From Winogradskyella litoriviva (GTDB lineage: Bacteria; Bacteroidota; Bacteroidia; Flavobacteriales; Flavobacteriaceae): DNA of 64,000 nt. Location: NCBI RefSeq assembly GCF_013249065.1, contig NZ_JABRWQ010000001.1, positions 1-64,000 on the forward strand, given 5' to 3'. Shown here one piece after another: positions 46,383 to 55,140 of this stretch. The first letter of the stretch is position 1, and every line of letters begins with the position of its first letter. The notes under the pieces were generated by a model that had not been told where the DNA came from, searched no databases, and worked only from the letters and a program-made list of their open reading frames with translations. The position numbers and the translations under genes were made by a program.

Positions 46383-47450
46383 TTAAACTAATTCGTTCTC
46401 TACTTTAACCATCCAATTAAATTTATCTTCAATCTTACCTGTTTTTATGGCGTTAAGAGTGTTATTCACCTCTAATCCAACAGGATGTTTATCTGAAACA
46501 TGAATGGTTTTTTCTCCCATGGCAATTTCTTGAATATAAGCAATACCAACGGCTGTTCCAGTTCCGAAGGCTTCCTCTAAAGTACCATCTATTGAAGCAT
46601 CTCGTATTTCTTGAATGGTAATTGCTCTTTCTGTCACCTCGAATCCTTTATCTCTTAAAATATCGATAACACTCATTCGGGTGATGCCATCTAAAATAGA
46701 ACCATCGCGTTTTGGCGTGATGAATTTTCCATTGATTTTAAAGAAGATATTCATGGTGCCAACTTCTTGAATATAATTATGCTCAACAGCATCTAACCAC
46801 AATACTTGGTCGTAACCTTTAGCTTTTGCTAATTCTGTTGGACGAATGGCTGCAGCATAGTTTCCTGCGGCTTTAGCTTCTCCTGTTCCACCTGAAGCTG
46901 CACGTATATATTTGTTTTCTGCCCATAATTTTATTGGTTTACTAAAAAATGGTCCTGCTGGCGACGCCATAATTATAAACTTAAAATGTGTTGCTGCTCG
47001 CATACCTATAAACGCTTCGTCTGCATACATGAACGGTCTTAAATATAAGGCGCTTCCGTCTGTTGGTGGAATCCAATTTCGTTCTAAATCGACTAATTGT
47101 TTTAAACCTTCTACAAATAAATCTTCGGGAAAAGATGGCATTCCCATTCTATCAGCACTAAAATTTAATCGAGATGCATTTTTTGATGGTCTAAATAGCA
47201 TTGGGTTTCCATTGGTATCTACAGTGGCTTTCATCCCTTCGAAAATGGCTTGTCCATAATGCAAGGCCATGGCCGCAGGATGTGTAGGTATCATTCCCAT
47301 AGGTTCTATTCTTGGATTTTCCCAAACTCCATTATTATAATCGCAAATAAACATGTGGTCTGTGAAGGTTGTGCCTAATGGTATGTTGTTGAAGTCTATG
47401 TTTTTGACTTTGGATTCGGTTACTTTGGTTATTGAAATGTTGTGTTTCAT
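46383..47450 (-). CDS. ilvE: branched-chain amino-acid aminotransferase
   Basis: 355 residues, class IV fold. Seen: FICDYNNGVWENPRIEPMG, ALHYGQAIFEGMKA, LYLRPFMYADEAFIG, the PLP-lysine region AAIRPTELAKAKGYDQVLWLDAVEHNYIQEVGTMNIFF, and DGITRMSVIDILRDKG. It interconverts Val/Leu/Ile and their 2-oxoacids. It lies between the genes for E2 and E1 of the branched-chain oxoacid complex, so the three form one catabolic unit. A hairpin repeat ends 7 bases before its ATG. Confidence 0.95.
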   Translation of the reverse strand: MKHNISITKVTESKVKNIDFNNIPLGTTFTDHMFICDYNNGVWENPRIEPMGMIPTHPAAMALHYGQAIFEGMKATVDTNGNPMLFRPSKNASRLNFSADRMGMPSFPEDLFVEGLKQLVDLERNWIPPTDGSALYLRPFMYADEAFIGMRAATHFKFIIMASPAGPFFSKPIKLWAENKYIRAASGGTGEAKAAGNYAAAIRPTELAKAKGYDQVLWLDAVEHNYIQEVGTMNIFFKINGKFITPKRDGSILDGITRMSVIDILRDKGFEVTERAITIQEIRDASIDGTLEEAFGTGTAVGIAYIQEIAMGEKTIHVSDKHPVGLEVNNTLNAIKTGKIEDKFNWMVKVENELV

Positions 47451-47457
47451 AATCTTA

Positions 47458-47478
47458 TGCCCACGAAAGTGGGTATCT
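47458..47478 (-). repeat. hairpin repeat directly upstream of ilvE
   Basis: On the minus strand AGATACCCACTTTCGTGGGC: arms CCCAC/GTGGG around a TTTC loop, 7 bases before the ilvE ATG. Same type as 56585-56605, 61725-61745 and 62185-62205. Confidence 0.7.
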
Positions 47479-47505
47479 CATTAATTAAACTTAATTTTTT
47501 ATTAT

Positions 47506-47530
47506 GGATTCCTGCCTTCGCTGGAATGAC
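47506..47530 (-). repeat. GTCA-tagged TTCCTGC palindrome
   Basis: Minus-strand orientation starting GTCATTCC, with one arm mismatch. It lies 8 bases after the E2 stop. Confidence 0.75.
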
Positions 47531-47538
47531 AAAACGAT

Positions 47539-48852
47539 TTATATTTTTCGGTTCACATCAAATTTCTCAAAATAGTCAGCCACTTTGCGGACAAAACTGC
47601 CTCCTAAAAAGCCATCTACAACACGATGATCGAATGATAATGATAAATACATCATACTTCTAATTGCAATTTCATCTCCTTTTTCAGTAGTAATAACTTC
47701 TGGTCGTTTTTTAATTATTCCTAAAGCTAAAATGGCAACTTCTGGTTGGTTGATGATTGGTGTTCCCATAACACTGCCAAAAGTTCCTACGTTTGAAATT
47801 GTGAAGGTGCTTCCCTTAATATCGTCACCTGCTAATTTGTTTTCTCTTGCTTTTCCTGCAAGTTCATTTACGTTTTCAGCTAATGTTTTTAAATCCTTAG
47901 TATCAGCATTTTTCACTACCGGAACTATTAAGTTTCCACTTGGTAAAGCCGTTGCCATACCAATATTTATATCTTTTTTTACGATGATGTTATTACCATC
48001 AACTGATGCGTTTATATTCGGGAAATCTTTAACTGCTTTTGCGACTGCTTCTATAAATAATGGTGTGAAGGTTAAACGTTCACCGTACTTTTCTTGAAAT
48101 GCATTTTTATTGGCATTTCTCCAATTAACCATATTGGTTAAATCGGCTTCAACATAAGCTGTAACGTGAGGCGATGTGTGTTTTGAATACACCATATGGT
48201 CTGCAATCATTTGGCGCATACGGTCCATTTCAATAACCTTTCCTTTGCCTTTATCGAATTGCAATTGCGGAATACGATACGCTGTTGGGTCTTTAACTAC
48301 AGGTTGTGCAAATTTATATGGTCGACCATCTTCTATATATTGAAACACGTCACTTTTTCGTAATCTACCTTCGTTTCCTGATGCTGGAATTCTTGCTAAT
48401 TCTTCAAAACTGATATGATGTTCTTTTGCTATTTTGATGATTAATGGTGAAAAGAAAAGAGCCCCTTCTGACTTCCCCAAAGGGGAAGAAATACTGTTGA
48501 CTTCTTCTTTTTGAGAAAGGTTTAATCTTGAATTAGGTTTTTGAGCTTTTTTCTTCGGAATTGATTTTTCATTTAAAATGACAGGTTTCTTAACTGAAGA
48601 TTTTACTTCTTCTGAAATTTCAAGAATTGCGATAACTTCTCCAACAGGAACAACATCTTTAGCTTGAAACAATGTTTTTATCAATGTACCAGATGCTGGT
48701 GCAGGCACTTCATTATCTACTTTGTCTGTAGCTACTTCGAGGATAATATCGCCTTCGTCAAATACATCTCCTTCAGCTACTAACCAATTGATAATAGTCC
48801 CTTCTGTTATACTTTCGCCCATTTTGGGCATTCTTAATTCAAACTTCGTCAA
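47539..48852 (-). CDS. branched-chain 2-oxoacid dehydrogenase E2 (dihydrolipoyl acyltransferase)
   Basis: About 437 residues if translation starts at the TTG at 48852, giving TKFELRMPKMGESITEG, the normal E2 start; an ATG at 48900 would add 16 hydrophobic residues unlike the family. Domains: lipoyl (lipoyl-Lys in EVATDKVDNEVPAP, about residue 44), linker, peripheral subunit-binding domain (about 134-168, SPLIIKIAKEHHISFEEL), and catalytic domain with HRVVDG (SFDHRVVDGFLGG near residue 410). The linker contains SSPLGKSEGA, translated from a palindromic repeat at 48461-48490. Co-transcribed with ilvE and E1; E3 is not in the window. Confidence 0.92.
   Translation of the reverse strand: MTKFELRMPKMGESITEGTIINWLVAEGDVFDEGDIILEVATDKVDNEVPAPASGTLIKTLFQAKDVVPVGEVIAILEISEEVKSSVKKPVILNEKSIPKKKAQKPNSRLNLSQKEEVNSISSPLGKSEGALFFSPLIIKIAKEHHISFEELARIPASGNEGRLRKSDVFQYIEDGRPYKFAQPVVKDPTAYRIPQLQFDKGKGKVIEMDRMRQMIADHMVYSKHTSPHVTAYVEADLTNMVNWRNANKNAFQEKYGERLTFTPLFIEAVAKAVKDFPNINASVDGNNIIVKKDINIGMATALPSGNLIVPVVKNADTKDLKTLAENVNELAGKARENKLAGDDIKGSTFTISNVGTFGSVMGTPIINQPEVAILALGIIKKRPEVITTEKGDEIAIRSMMYLSLSFDHRVVDGFLGGSFVRKVADYFEKFDVNRKI
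48461..48490 (-). repeat. palindromic element inside the E2 linker
   Basis: On the minus strand TTCTTCCCCTTTGGGGAAG followed by a GAAGGGGC end. It is read in frame as SSPLGKSEGA between the lipoyl and subunit-binding domains. Near-identical to 60862-60891. Confidence 0.85.
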
Positions 48853-49016
48853 AATTTTTAATTTTAAAGAATTAAAGATAATTAATATGAATGTTTTCAA
48901 TTGATAAAATCTTAATACATAAATTTAAACAGCAAAATTTCCTTTTAAAAACAATTAAAAAAGAAAAATCATCTATTATTTAATATATTTGATATACGAA
49001 AAAAATTATTTTTCTT

Positions 49017-49493
49017 ATGCCACATACACTCGATAAAATAGACACACAATTATTAGCTATACTTCAAAAAAACAGTAACCGAACAACAAAGAGTATTGCT
49101 GAAGAACTCGGAATGACAACATCACCAATATTTGAACGCATTAAAAAATTGGAAAAAGAAGGCTATATAGAGAACTATGTAGCTGTATTAAATAATAAAA
49201 AAATCGGTCTAAAACTGACTGTTTTTATAGGAATTACCTTGCAAGGGCATACCCGAAGTTATTTGGAAAAATTTGTAAAGGAAATTAACAACTTTCCTGA
49301 AGTTATAGAATGCCATCGCGTCAGCGGAAACTTTGATTATTTATTGAAATTGGTGGTTGAAGATATTGAAGCATATGAAACTTTTATCATTTCTAAATTG
49401 ACATTGTTGCCTTATTTGGGTAATGTTCAGAGTTTGATTGCTTTATCGACGAGTAAAGAGACTAATGAGATAGATTTGAGTCGTGTGTTGTGA
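49017..49493 (+). CDS. Lrp/AsnC-family transcriptional regulator
   Basis: 158 residues: N-terminal helix-turn-helix (about 1-60; LDKIDTQLLAILQKNSNRTTKSIAEELGMT) and RAM ligand-binding domain (about 66-145; FPEVIECHRVSGNFDYLLKLVVEDIEAYE). It is transcribed divergently from the E2-ilvE-E1 genes, with a 164-base gap to the preferred E2 start. It probably senses branched-chain amino acids and controls that cluster (inference). A -7-like TATATTTG lies at 48984-48991 without a clear -33 element. Confidence 0.93.
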   Translation: MPHTLDKIDTQLLAILQKNSNRTTKSIAEELGMTTSPIFERIKKLEKEGYIENYVAVLNNKKIGLKLTVFIGITLQGHTRSYLEKFVKEINNFPEVIECHRVSGNFDYLLKLVVEDIEAYETFIISKLTLLPYLGNVQSLIALSTSKETNEIDLSRVL

Positions 49494-49563
49494 GTGACGT
49501 TATTGCGAAACGTTTTTCTAGCCATGGCAATCTGTCTTTTCGGATTCTTTAAACTAGTTCTTA

Positions 49564-49595
49564 AAACACCCCTAAAGTCCCCTCAAGGGGACAAT
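49564..49595. repeat. palindromic repeat, CCCC...GGGG variant
   Basis: Sequence AACACCCC then GTCCCCTCAAGGGGAC, a perfect-arm palindrome related to the element in the E1, E2 and PaaD genes. It lies between the convergent Lrp and paaY genes and may act as a terminator. Confidence 0.65.
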
Positions 49596-49605
49596 CTACA
49601 TAACA

Positions 49606-50202
49606 TCATTTTTCAAAAGTTTCACGTAATGTCTGATAAACTTTATCTTGAACTTTCATGTTTTCTGGAACTTCACGAAGTGGTTCCACTTCTTTTAAAG
49701 TTTCATGGCAGTCTGCTGGTAATTGCTGATACAGCTGTGTGCCTTTTGTTTTCCATGCAATCATTTCATCGGTAACACCACGGATGATTTTAGCCGGATT
49801 ACCAACTACTAAACTTCGATATGGAATCTTTGTTTCGGCTTTTACAAATGACATAGCTCCAACGATACATTCATCACCAATTTCGGCATCATCCATAATT
49901 ACAGTATTCATTCCTATAAGACAGTTTTTGCCAAGATTAGCACCATGAATAATAGCTCCATGACCAACATGTGCACTTTCTTTAAGTGTAATCGATTTTC
50001 CTGGAAACATGTGAATGGTACAATTTTCTTGTACGTTGACGCCATCTTCTAAAATAATTTGTCCCCAATCACCACGAATTGCAGCTCCAGGACCTATGTA
50101 ACAATTTTTTCCAATAATAACATTTCCAGTTACAGCTGCTAAGGGATGTACAAAACTGGATTGGTGTACTACTGGTATGTAGCCATTAAAACTGTAAATC
50201 AT
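49606..50202 (-). CDS. paaY: phenylacetate-degradation hexapeptide-repeat thioesterase PaaY (gamma carbonic anhydrase fold)
   Basis: About 198 residues from the ATG at 50202 (MIYSFNGYIPVVHQSSFVHP). A GTG at 50241 would add 13 residues, but these come from the adjoining repeat, so it is rejected. Left-handed beta-helix repeats run from about 20 to 140 (GNVIIGKNCYIGPGAAIRGDWG; NCTIHMF; HVGHGAIIHGANLGKNC), with His residues in the metal-binding positions. The C-terminus WKTKGTQLYQQ ... VEPLREV closely follows E. coli PaaY. PaaY hydrolyses inhibitory CoA thioesters arising in the pathway. Last gene of the paa cluster on this strand. Confidence 0.9.
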   Translation of the reverse strand: MIYSFNGYIPVVHQSSFVHPLAAVTGNVIIGKNCYIGPGAAIRGDWGQIILEDGVNVQENCTIHMFPGKSITLKESAHVGHGAIIHGANLGKNCLIGMNTVIMDDAEIGDECIVGAMSFVKAETKIPYRSLVVGNPAKIIRGVTDEMIAWKTKGTQLYQQLPADCHETLKEVEPLREVPENMKVQDKVYQTLRETFEK

Positions 50203-50324
50203 AAAGCAGCCCCTTTTAATTTCCCCAGAGGGAAAAAACACTTATGTGTTCTTACTGTTATATTCTTACTCATTTTTTCGTGAATTAGTTCCTTCCCTCT
50301 GGAAAGGTTAGGATGGGCTTTTTT
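50203..50324. repeat. BIME-like pair of palindromes between echA-like gene and paaY
   Basis: Left end AAAGCAGCCCC...TTCCCCAGAGGGAA (50203-50239) and right end CCTTCCCTCTGGAAAGG...GGATGGGCTTT (50288-50324) are inverted copies around a 48-base centre. The left end abuts the paaY start, and the right end covers the stop of the upstream gene. Confidence 0.8.
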
Positions 50325-51075
50325 ATTTATATGTTTTTAATTTCTCTTTTGTAAAATCACTTAACACTAATCGTCCACTAGTTGCTGCGCGTTCTGCTAA
50401 CAAAGTATCCCAATGGTCTGTACCTTGCCAAAATACTTTTTTCATTTCTAACATAGCTTCAGTATTATAGGTACATAAATGCTCTGCTGTTTGTTTTACA
50501 GCCTCGTCTAATTCTTCTGTTGTATCAAAAACATGTGTGTATAATCCTTTTTGTTTTGCAAATTCTGGTGAATAAAATGTGTTTGCATCTATGGCGATTT
50601 GCGACATAGCACTTAATCCCATTTTGCGCTCTATTGCTGGTCCAACTACAAATGGCCCAATACCAATATTTAGCTCACTAAGCTTAATGGCTGCAAATTT
50701 AGTTGCCATACAATAGTCGGTTGCAGCTGCTAAACCTACACCACCTCCAACGGTTTTTCCTTGTACACGTCCAATGATGAATTTTGGACATTTACGCATG
50801 GCATTTATCACATTAGCAAAACCCGAAAAGAATACTTTTCCTGTTGCTGCATCGTTGATGTTTATGAGTTCTTCGAAGCTTGCTCCTGCGCAAAAGGTTC
50901 TGTCTCCTCCACTTTTAAGGACGATTACTTTTATAGCATCATTAGTTCCTGCATCTGTTATTGTTTGTGCTAATTCTGCTAAAACATCTCCAGGTAATGA
51001 ATTATGAGCAGGATGAAAAAATTCTATGTATCCTACTTCGTTTTTTATTTCTTGTTTTACGTATGGTTTTGTCAT
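50323..51075 (-). CDS. enoyl-CoA hydratase/isomerase-family protein of the paa cluster
   Basis: 250 residues with the crotonase fold: KSGGDRTFCAGASFEEL (about 54-70) and GKTVGGGVGLAAATDYCMATKF (about 106-127). The first crotonase catalytic Glu (the E of GGxxE) is replaced by Gly (GGGVG), while the second is kept (LSELNIG). That argues for an isomerase or another reaction rather than a plain hydratase. By position it could serve as PaaF-like, but I leave the symbol blank. Its start overlaps the upstream serine hydrolase by 4 bases (ATGA). Confidence 0.85.
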   Translation of the reverse strand: MTKPYVKQEIKNEVGYIEFFHPAHNSLPGDVLAELAQTITDAGTNDAIKVIVLKSGGDRTFCAGASFEELININDAATGKVFFSGFANVINAMRKCPKFIIGRVQGKTVGGGVGLAAATDYCMATKFAAIKLSELNIGIGPFVVGPAIERKMGLSAMSQIAIDANTFYSPEFAKQKGLYTHVFDTTEELDEAVKQTAEHLCTYNTEAMLEMKKVFWQGTDHWDTLLAERAATSGRLVLSDFTKEKLKTYK

Positions 51076-52577
51076 GATTTTTCTAAAATTAACTCCTCAA
51101 TTTTATTAATATATTTTTTAGCGTTTTCGTTTTTAGGATCTAAAACTAAAGATTTTTTGTAGCTGTTTAACGCATTATTATAATCTTCAGTTATAAAATA
51201 GGCTTCACCTAAACTATCATAAAAATTAGCATTTTCAGGATACTCTTTTGTAAGATGCATAAAAAAGTCAACCGCTTTTTTTTGTTTATTTTCATTCAGC
51301 AATTGATATCCATAATTATTCAAGCTTCTTAAATTTATGAAATACTTTGCAGTATCTGTTTTCAACTCTCTAAATTCTTTAAAAGCATTTTCAGAATTTC
51401 TTAAAAAAGTCTGTTTCAATTTTGAAGCTAAATTAAGTTTAGGGTATTTTATTAAATCTGCTTCAATTTCGGTAAAAAACAAATTTGCCCAATCATTAAA
51501 AGCAGCGTCTGACACATTGTTGATAATTACTACAATTCCGTAATCGGAATCAGGACAAATTAACAAACCACTTTGTATACCTTTACTTGTACCAGTTTTT
51601 GAATAATAGTAACCTTCTTCTTCTCCAACACCAATATTTTGCCACAAGTAACCAATATTTTCATCGTCTTCTTTGTCTTCAAATAATGAACGTGATACTT
51701 CATTTACCCAAGGTTTATTTTTACTTTCAATAAGATATTGCATATATTTTGCCATGTCTGGCAAAGTTGAAATTGCACCACCAGCTGCACCATATAATGG
51801 ACAATAATCAGTCATTGCAGGTTTACCATCACGATTTCCTTTAACTAAATTGGCTTTAAATTTTTCTGATTCGTTTAAAAATGTGTTGTTCATTCCAATC
51901 TCAGAAAGTAAATCTTTTATTTGAGTCTTAAAAGACTTTTTATTTACCTTTTCTAAAATATAAGCCAAAATTTCAGGCCCAATATTATTATACATAAACT
52001 TAGTTCCTGGCTTGTTTACGACCTCAACATTTTTTAAATCTTCTAATAAATCTTGAATCGTATACTCCGCATTTTCTTCACCGTTTTTTAATTGGTTGTA
52101 ATAAGTTTGTAAACCTTTTGTTGTTTTACTTTCTAGACCTAAACTGTGAGTCAGTAAATGTTTAATTGTTATTGGTTGACCTTCAAATTCTAAATTCTTA
52201 TAGTCGTCACCCAAATACTTGCGGATGTCATCGTCTAAACTAATTACACCAGACAGCACAGCTTTAGAAGCTAAGGCACCTGTGAAAGTTTTGGTAATAG
52301 ATGCTATTTCATAAAGCGAACTATCACTAGGTATATTTTTTTTTCCATTTTCTATTTCGCCATAATAATTCTGATAAGTTTCACCATCTTTATAAACCGC
52401 TAATGCAATTGAATTTATGTTCCCTTTTTGCAACGTATTTTTAGCGTACCCATCTATTAATGAAGTTAATTTGCTAAAAGTTTTATCCTCGGAAATTTCA
52501 ATCTTTTCCGCCGTTTCTTTTGAATTGTTACAGCTGAAAACTAAAATACTAATGATAATGAATTGAATTAATTTCAT
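51072..52577 (-). CDS. beta-lactamase-fold serine hydrolase lipoprotein with C-terminal TPRs, inside the paa operon
   Basis: 501 residues: lipobox ILVFSC (Cys16), then a class C beta-lactamase/DD-peptidase-like domain (about 30-370). It has SITKTFTG (SxxK, about residue 94), MYNNIGPEI (YxN, about 199) and a KTGTSKG motif (about 331). Two or three TPR units follow (about 425-495; YENAN...YDSLGEAYFITEDYNNALNSYKKSLVLDP). Nothing about it suggests phenylacetate chemistry, yet it lies 16 bases after paaZ and overlaps the next gene by 4 bases, so it is within the operon. Possibly an esterase. Confidence 0.85.
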   Translation of the reverse strand: MKLIQFIIISILVFSCNNSKETAEKIEISEDKTFSKLTSLIDGYAKNTLQKGNINSIALAVYKDGETYQNYYGEIENGKKNIPSDSSLYEIASITKTFTGALASKAVLSGVISLDDDIRKYLGDDYKNLEFEGQPITIKHLLTHSLGLESKTTKGLQTYYNQLKNGEENAEYTIQDLLEDLKNVEVVNKPGTKFMYNNIGPEILAYILEKVNKKSFKTQIKDLLSEIGMNNTFLNESEKFKANLVKGNRDGKPAMTDYCPLYGAAGGAISTLPDMAKYMQYLIESKNKPWVNEVSRSLFEDKEDDENIGYLWQNIGVGEEEGYYYSKTGTSKGIQSGLLICPDSDYGIVVIINNVSDAAFNDWANLFFTEIEADLIKYPKLNLASKLKQTFLRNSENAFKEFRELKTDTAKYFINLRSLNNYGYQLLNENKQKKAVDFFMHLTKEYPENANFYDSLGEAYFITEDYNNALNSYKKSLVLDPKNENAKKYINKIEELILEKS

Positions 52578-52593
52578 ATTTCTAAATGATTTT

Positions 52594-55131
52594 TTAAATT
52601 AACTCGAACTGCTCGAAATGATGATTCAGATGCTTTCGTTCTAAAAGATACGCTTCATATTTATTCAATTCTCCGAAAACTAAATTCTTTAATCTAACCT
52701 CTGGATTTTCTTTATAAAATTCTAGATACTTCTTGCGTTGCTCTTTAAATTTTTCGATTGCTGTTTCTAAATCTACATGTTTTAAATCTTCTAACGTATC
52801 TTTTTCTAAATGTGGGAATTGAGAGTTTTCAGGAAACTTTCTATAATTATATAAACTATGATGCACTTTCTCTAAAATAGTTGAAGGTGTTGCAATCTCA
52901 AAATCTTGAATTTCTCCAGAAGCAATTTTATAGGTGTATTCTAAATGTTCAATCATATGTTGTGGCGTCATGATTCCCCATTTAGGTTTAGCATCTGCTT
53001 TTAAATTAGAAAGACATTCGTCAATTTTTTCTTCTGTCATTTCAATAAAAGTTTCTTGCTTTTTTTCTACCATCGTTAAAATGGTTGCAACAGCTACTAA
53101 CGGACTATCTTTTTCAGTTTTCTGACTTTCTGGACGGTTTTCAAAATTAGCATCAAAAACCTCAACATGCCATTTTACAATACCACTTGGGTGTTCTGCA
53201 GAAGAAACATCTCTATCTACTTTTTCTTTACAGGTTAAACGTACATAAATGGTATCGTTATGATATAATGGTCGTAAAAAACGGATACTATCTAAACCAT
53301 AATTAGCTGCTACAGGTCCTTTATTTGGATACACAAACAATCCTGCTGCTGCAGAAATAATAAAATATCCATGCGCTGTTCTCTTTTCGAAAATACTGCC
53401 ATCTAACGAAGTAATATCAGTATGCGCATAAAAATGGTCCCAAGTTAAATTGGCAAAATTCTGAATGTCATTATCAGTAAGCGTACGTTTGTGGGTTTTT
53501 AGCGACATTCCTGGTTGAATATCTTCCCAATGGTATTGAAACGGATGCTTTTCTGCTTCTTTGTATTTCGCATTTTGTTGATAAATTCCAGTAATTTCGG
53601 TAATCGTAGTTGGCGAACCTTGAATGGCTGTACGTTGTAAATAATGCTTAATTCCACGCATGCCTCCCATTTCTTCGCCTCCACCAGCACGACCTGGACC
53701 ACCATGTACTAAATATGGTAATGGCGAACCATGACCTGTACTTTGCTTGGCACTTTCTCTATTTAAAACTAAAATTCTACCATGATGACTTGCCGCATTT
53801 ATCACATAATCTTTGGCAATTGTATCATCGTTAGTCGCGATAGAAGATACCAATGAGCCTTTACCCATTTGTGCTAAAGTAATGGCTTCATCTAAGTTTT
53901 TATAAGGCATTATGGTACTTACTGGTCCGAAAGCTTCACGTTCGTGAATGACTGTATTTTGAAATGGATTATCTGCTCGTAATAAAATCGGACTAATAAA
54001 TGCACCTTTTTTGGCATCTGCTCCAATGGTATTAATTTCGTCTAAATTACCATACACAATTTGTGCTTCTTTTGACAAATCGTTGACCGAATCTCGAACT
54101 GCTTGTACTTGTTGATGACTGACTAAAGAACCCATTCTAACTTCTTTCAATCTTGGGTCTCCAATAGTTACTCTATCAAGCTGTTTTGCTAATGCAGTTT
54201 GCACATCGTCTACTAATTTCTCAGGAACAATGATTCGTCTAATGGCTGTACATTTTTGTCCAGCTTTAACCGTCATTTCTTTTCTAACTTCTTTAATAAA
54301 CAAGTCGAATTCTAGTGTTCCAGGAACCGCATCTTCTCCTAAAATGGAAGCATTTAAAGAATCGGCTTCCATAGTAAAAGGCACAGATTCTTGAATTAAT
54401 CTTGGATGCGCTTTTAGTAATCGTCCAGTTTGTGCAGAACCTGTAAAAGTCACTACATCTTGAGATTCTACGGTGTCTAGAATAGTTTTAACCGTTCCGT
54501 TTATGATTTGTAATGCCCCTTCTGGCAATATTCCAGAATCTATAATGGTTCTTGCAACGGCTTCTGCTAAATACGATGATGAAGGTGCAGGTAACACCAC
54601 AGCAGGAACTCCTGCCATCCAGTTTACCGCACATTTTTCTAACATTCCCCAAACTGGGAAGTTAAATGCGTTGATGTGTACTGCAACGCCTTTTTTAGGC
54701 ACCATAATATGATGCGCCATAAAGCGTCCTCCACGAGATAAATCGATAGCATCACCTTCAACGTGATAGGGTTGATTTGGAAACAATTTTCGTAACGACG
54801 CATTAGCAAATAAGTTCCCAAAACCACCTTCAATATCTATCCAACTGTCTACTTTGGTTGCTCCAGTTCTGTAGCTTAAATCGTAAAACGCATCTTTTCT
54901 TTTTGTAAGATATAATGCTAGTTTTTTAAGCATGTTTCCACGCTCTTGAAAGGTCATTTTACGAAGTACTTCTCCTCCTTTTGCTCGTCCGTAGTTTAAA
55001 ATTTCAGGAACGTCTAATCCTTCTATTGCAACGCTAGTGAATGCTTCACCTGTTACTGCATCTAAGATTGGTGTTCCTTCTTCTTTTCCTGTTGTCCATT
55101 GTCCTTGGACGTAGTGTTCTACTTTTTTCAT
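52594..55131 (-). CDS. paaZ: PaaZ: oxepin-CoA hydrolase/semialdehyde dehydrogenase, with an extra C-terminal DinB-like domain
   Basis: 845 residues, versus about 680 in E. coli. The aldehyde dehydrogenase domain (about 1-510) has the catalytic Cys in KAGQKCTAIRR. The MaoC-type (R)-hydratase domain (about 535-675) has DHFYAHTD with the Asp/His pair. From about 685 to 845 there is an additional helical domain with HMIEHLEYTYKIASG and a terminal ERKHLNHHFEQFEL, resembling DUF1569/DinB-like domains with their His ligands. PaaZ opens the oxepin ring and oxidises the resulting aldehyde. A structured repeat lies just upstream at 55141-55306. Confidence 0.93.
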   Translation of the reverse strand: MKKVEHYVQGQWTTGKEEGTPILDAVTGEAFTSVAIEGLDVPEILNYGRAKGGEVLRKMTFQERGNMLKKLALYLTKRKDAFYDLSYRTGATKVDSWIDIEGGFGNLFANASLRKLFPNQPYHVEGDAIDLSRGGRFMAHHIMVPKKGVAVHINAFNFPVWGMLEKCAVNWMAGVPAVVLPAPSSSYLAEAVARTIIDSGILPEGALQIINGTVKTILDTVESQDVVTFTGSAQTGRLLKAHPRLIQESVPFTMEADSLNASILGEDAVPGTLEFDLFIKEVRKEMTVKAGQKCTAIRRIIVPEKLVDDVQTALAKQLDRVTIGDPRLKEVRMGSLVSHQQVQAVRDSVNDLSKEAQIVYGNLDEINTIGADAKKGAFISPILLRADNPFQNTVIHEREAFGPVSTIMPYKNLDEAITLAQMGKGSLVSSIATNDDTIAKDYVINAASHHGRILVLNRESAKQSTGHGSPLPYLVHGGPGRAGGGEEMGGMRGIKHYLQRTAIQGSPTTITEITGIYQQNAKYKEAEKHPFQYHWEDIQPGMSLKTHKRTLTDNDIQNFANLTWDHFYAHTDITSLDGSIFEKRTAHGYFIISAAAGLFVYPNKGPVAANYGLDSIRFLRPLYHNDTIYVRLTCKEKVDRDVSSAEHPSGIVKWHVEVFDANFENRPESQKTEKDSPLVAVATILTMVEKKQETFIEMTEEKIDECLSNLKADAKPKWGIMTPQHMIEHLEYTYKIASGEIQDFEIATPSTILEKVHHSLYNYRKFPENSQFPHLEKDTLEDLKHVDLETAIEKFKEQRKKYLEFYKENPEVRLKNLVFGELNKYEAYLLERKHLNHHFEQFELI

Positions 55132-55140
55132 TTATTTCTT

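Noticed and set aside
46087..46386. 99-codon open reading frame on the plus strand
   Set aside because: It runs entirely through stacked palindromic repeats between ilvE and E1, and its product has no protein-like character beyond translated repeats.
48853..48900. ATG start for E2 at 48900
   Set aside because: It adds 16 hydrophobic residues not found in cytoplasmic E2 proteins; the TTG at 48852 gives the usual start of the lipoyl domain. Not proven.
49494..49775. 93-codon plus-strand frame after the Lrp gene
   Set aside because: It covers a repeat and then the antisense strand of paaY, whose protein is clearly conserved.
50203..50241. GTG start extending PaaY by 13 residues
   Set aside because: The extension is encoded by the adjoining repeat; the ATG at 50202 gives the normal PaaY N-terminus.
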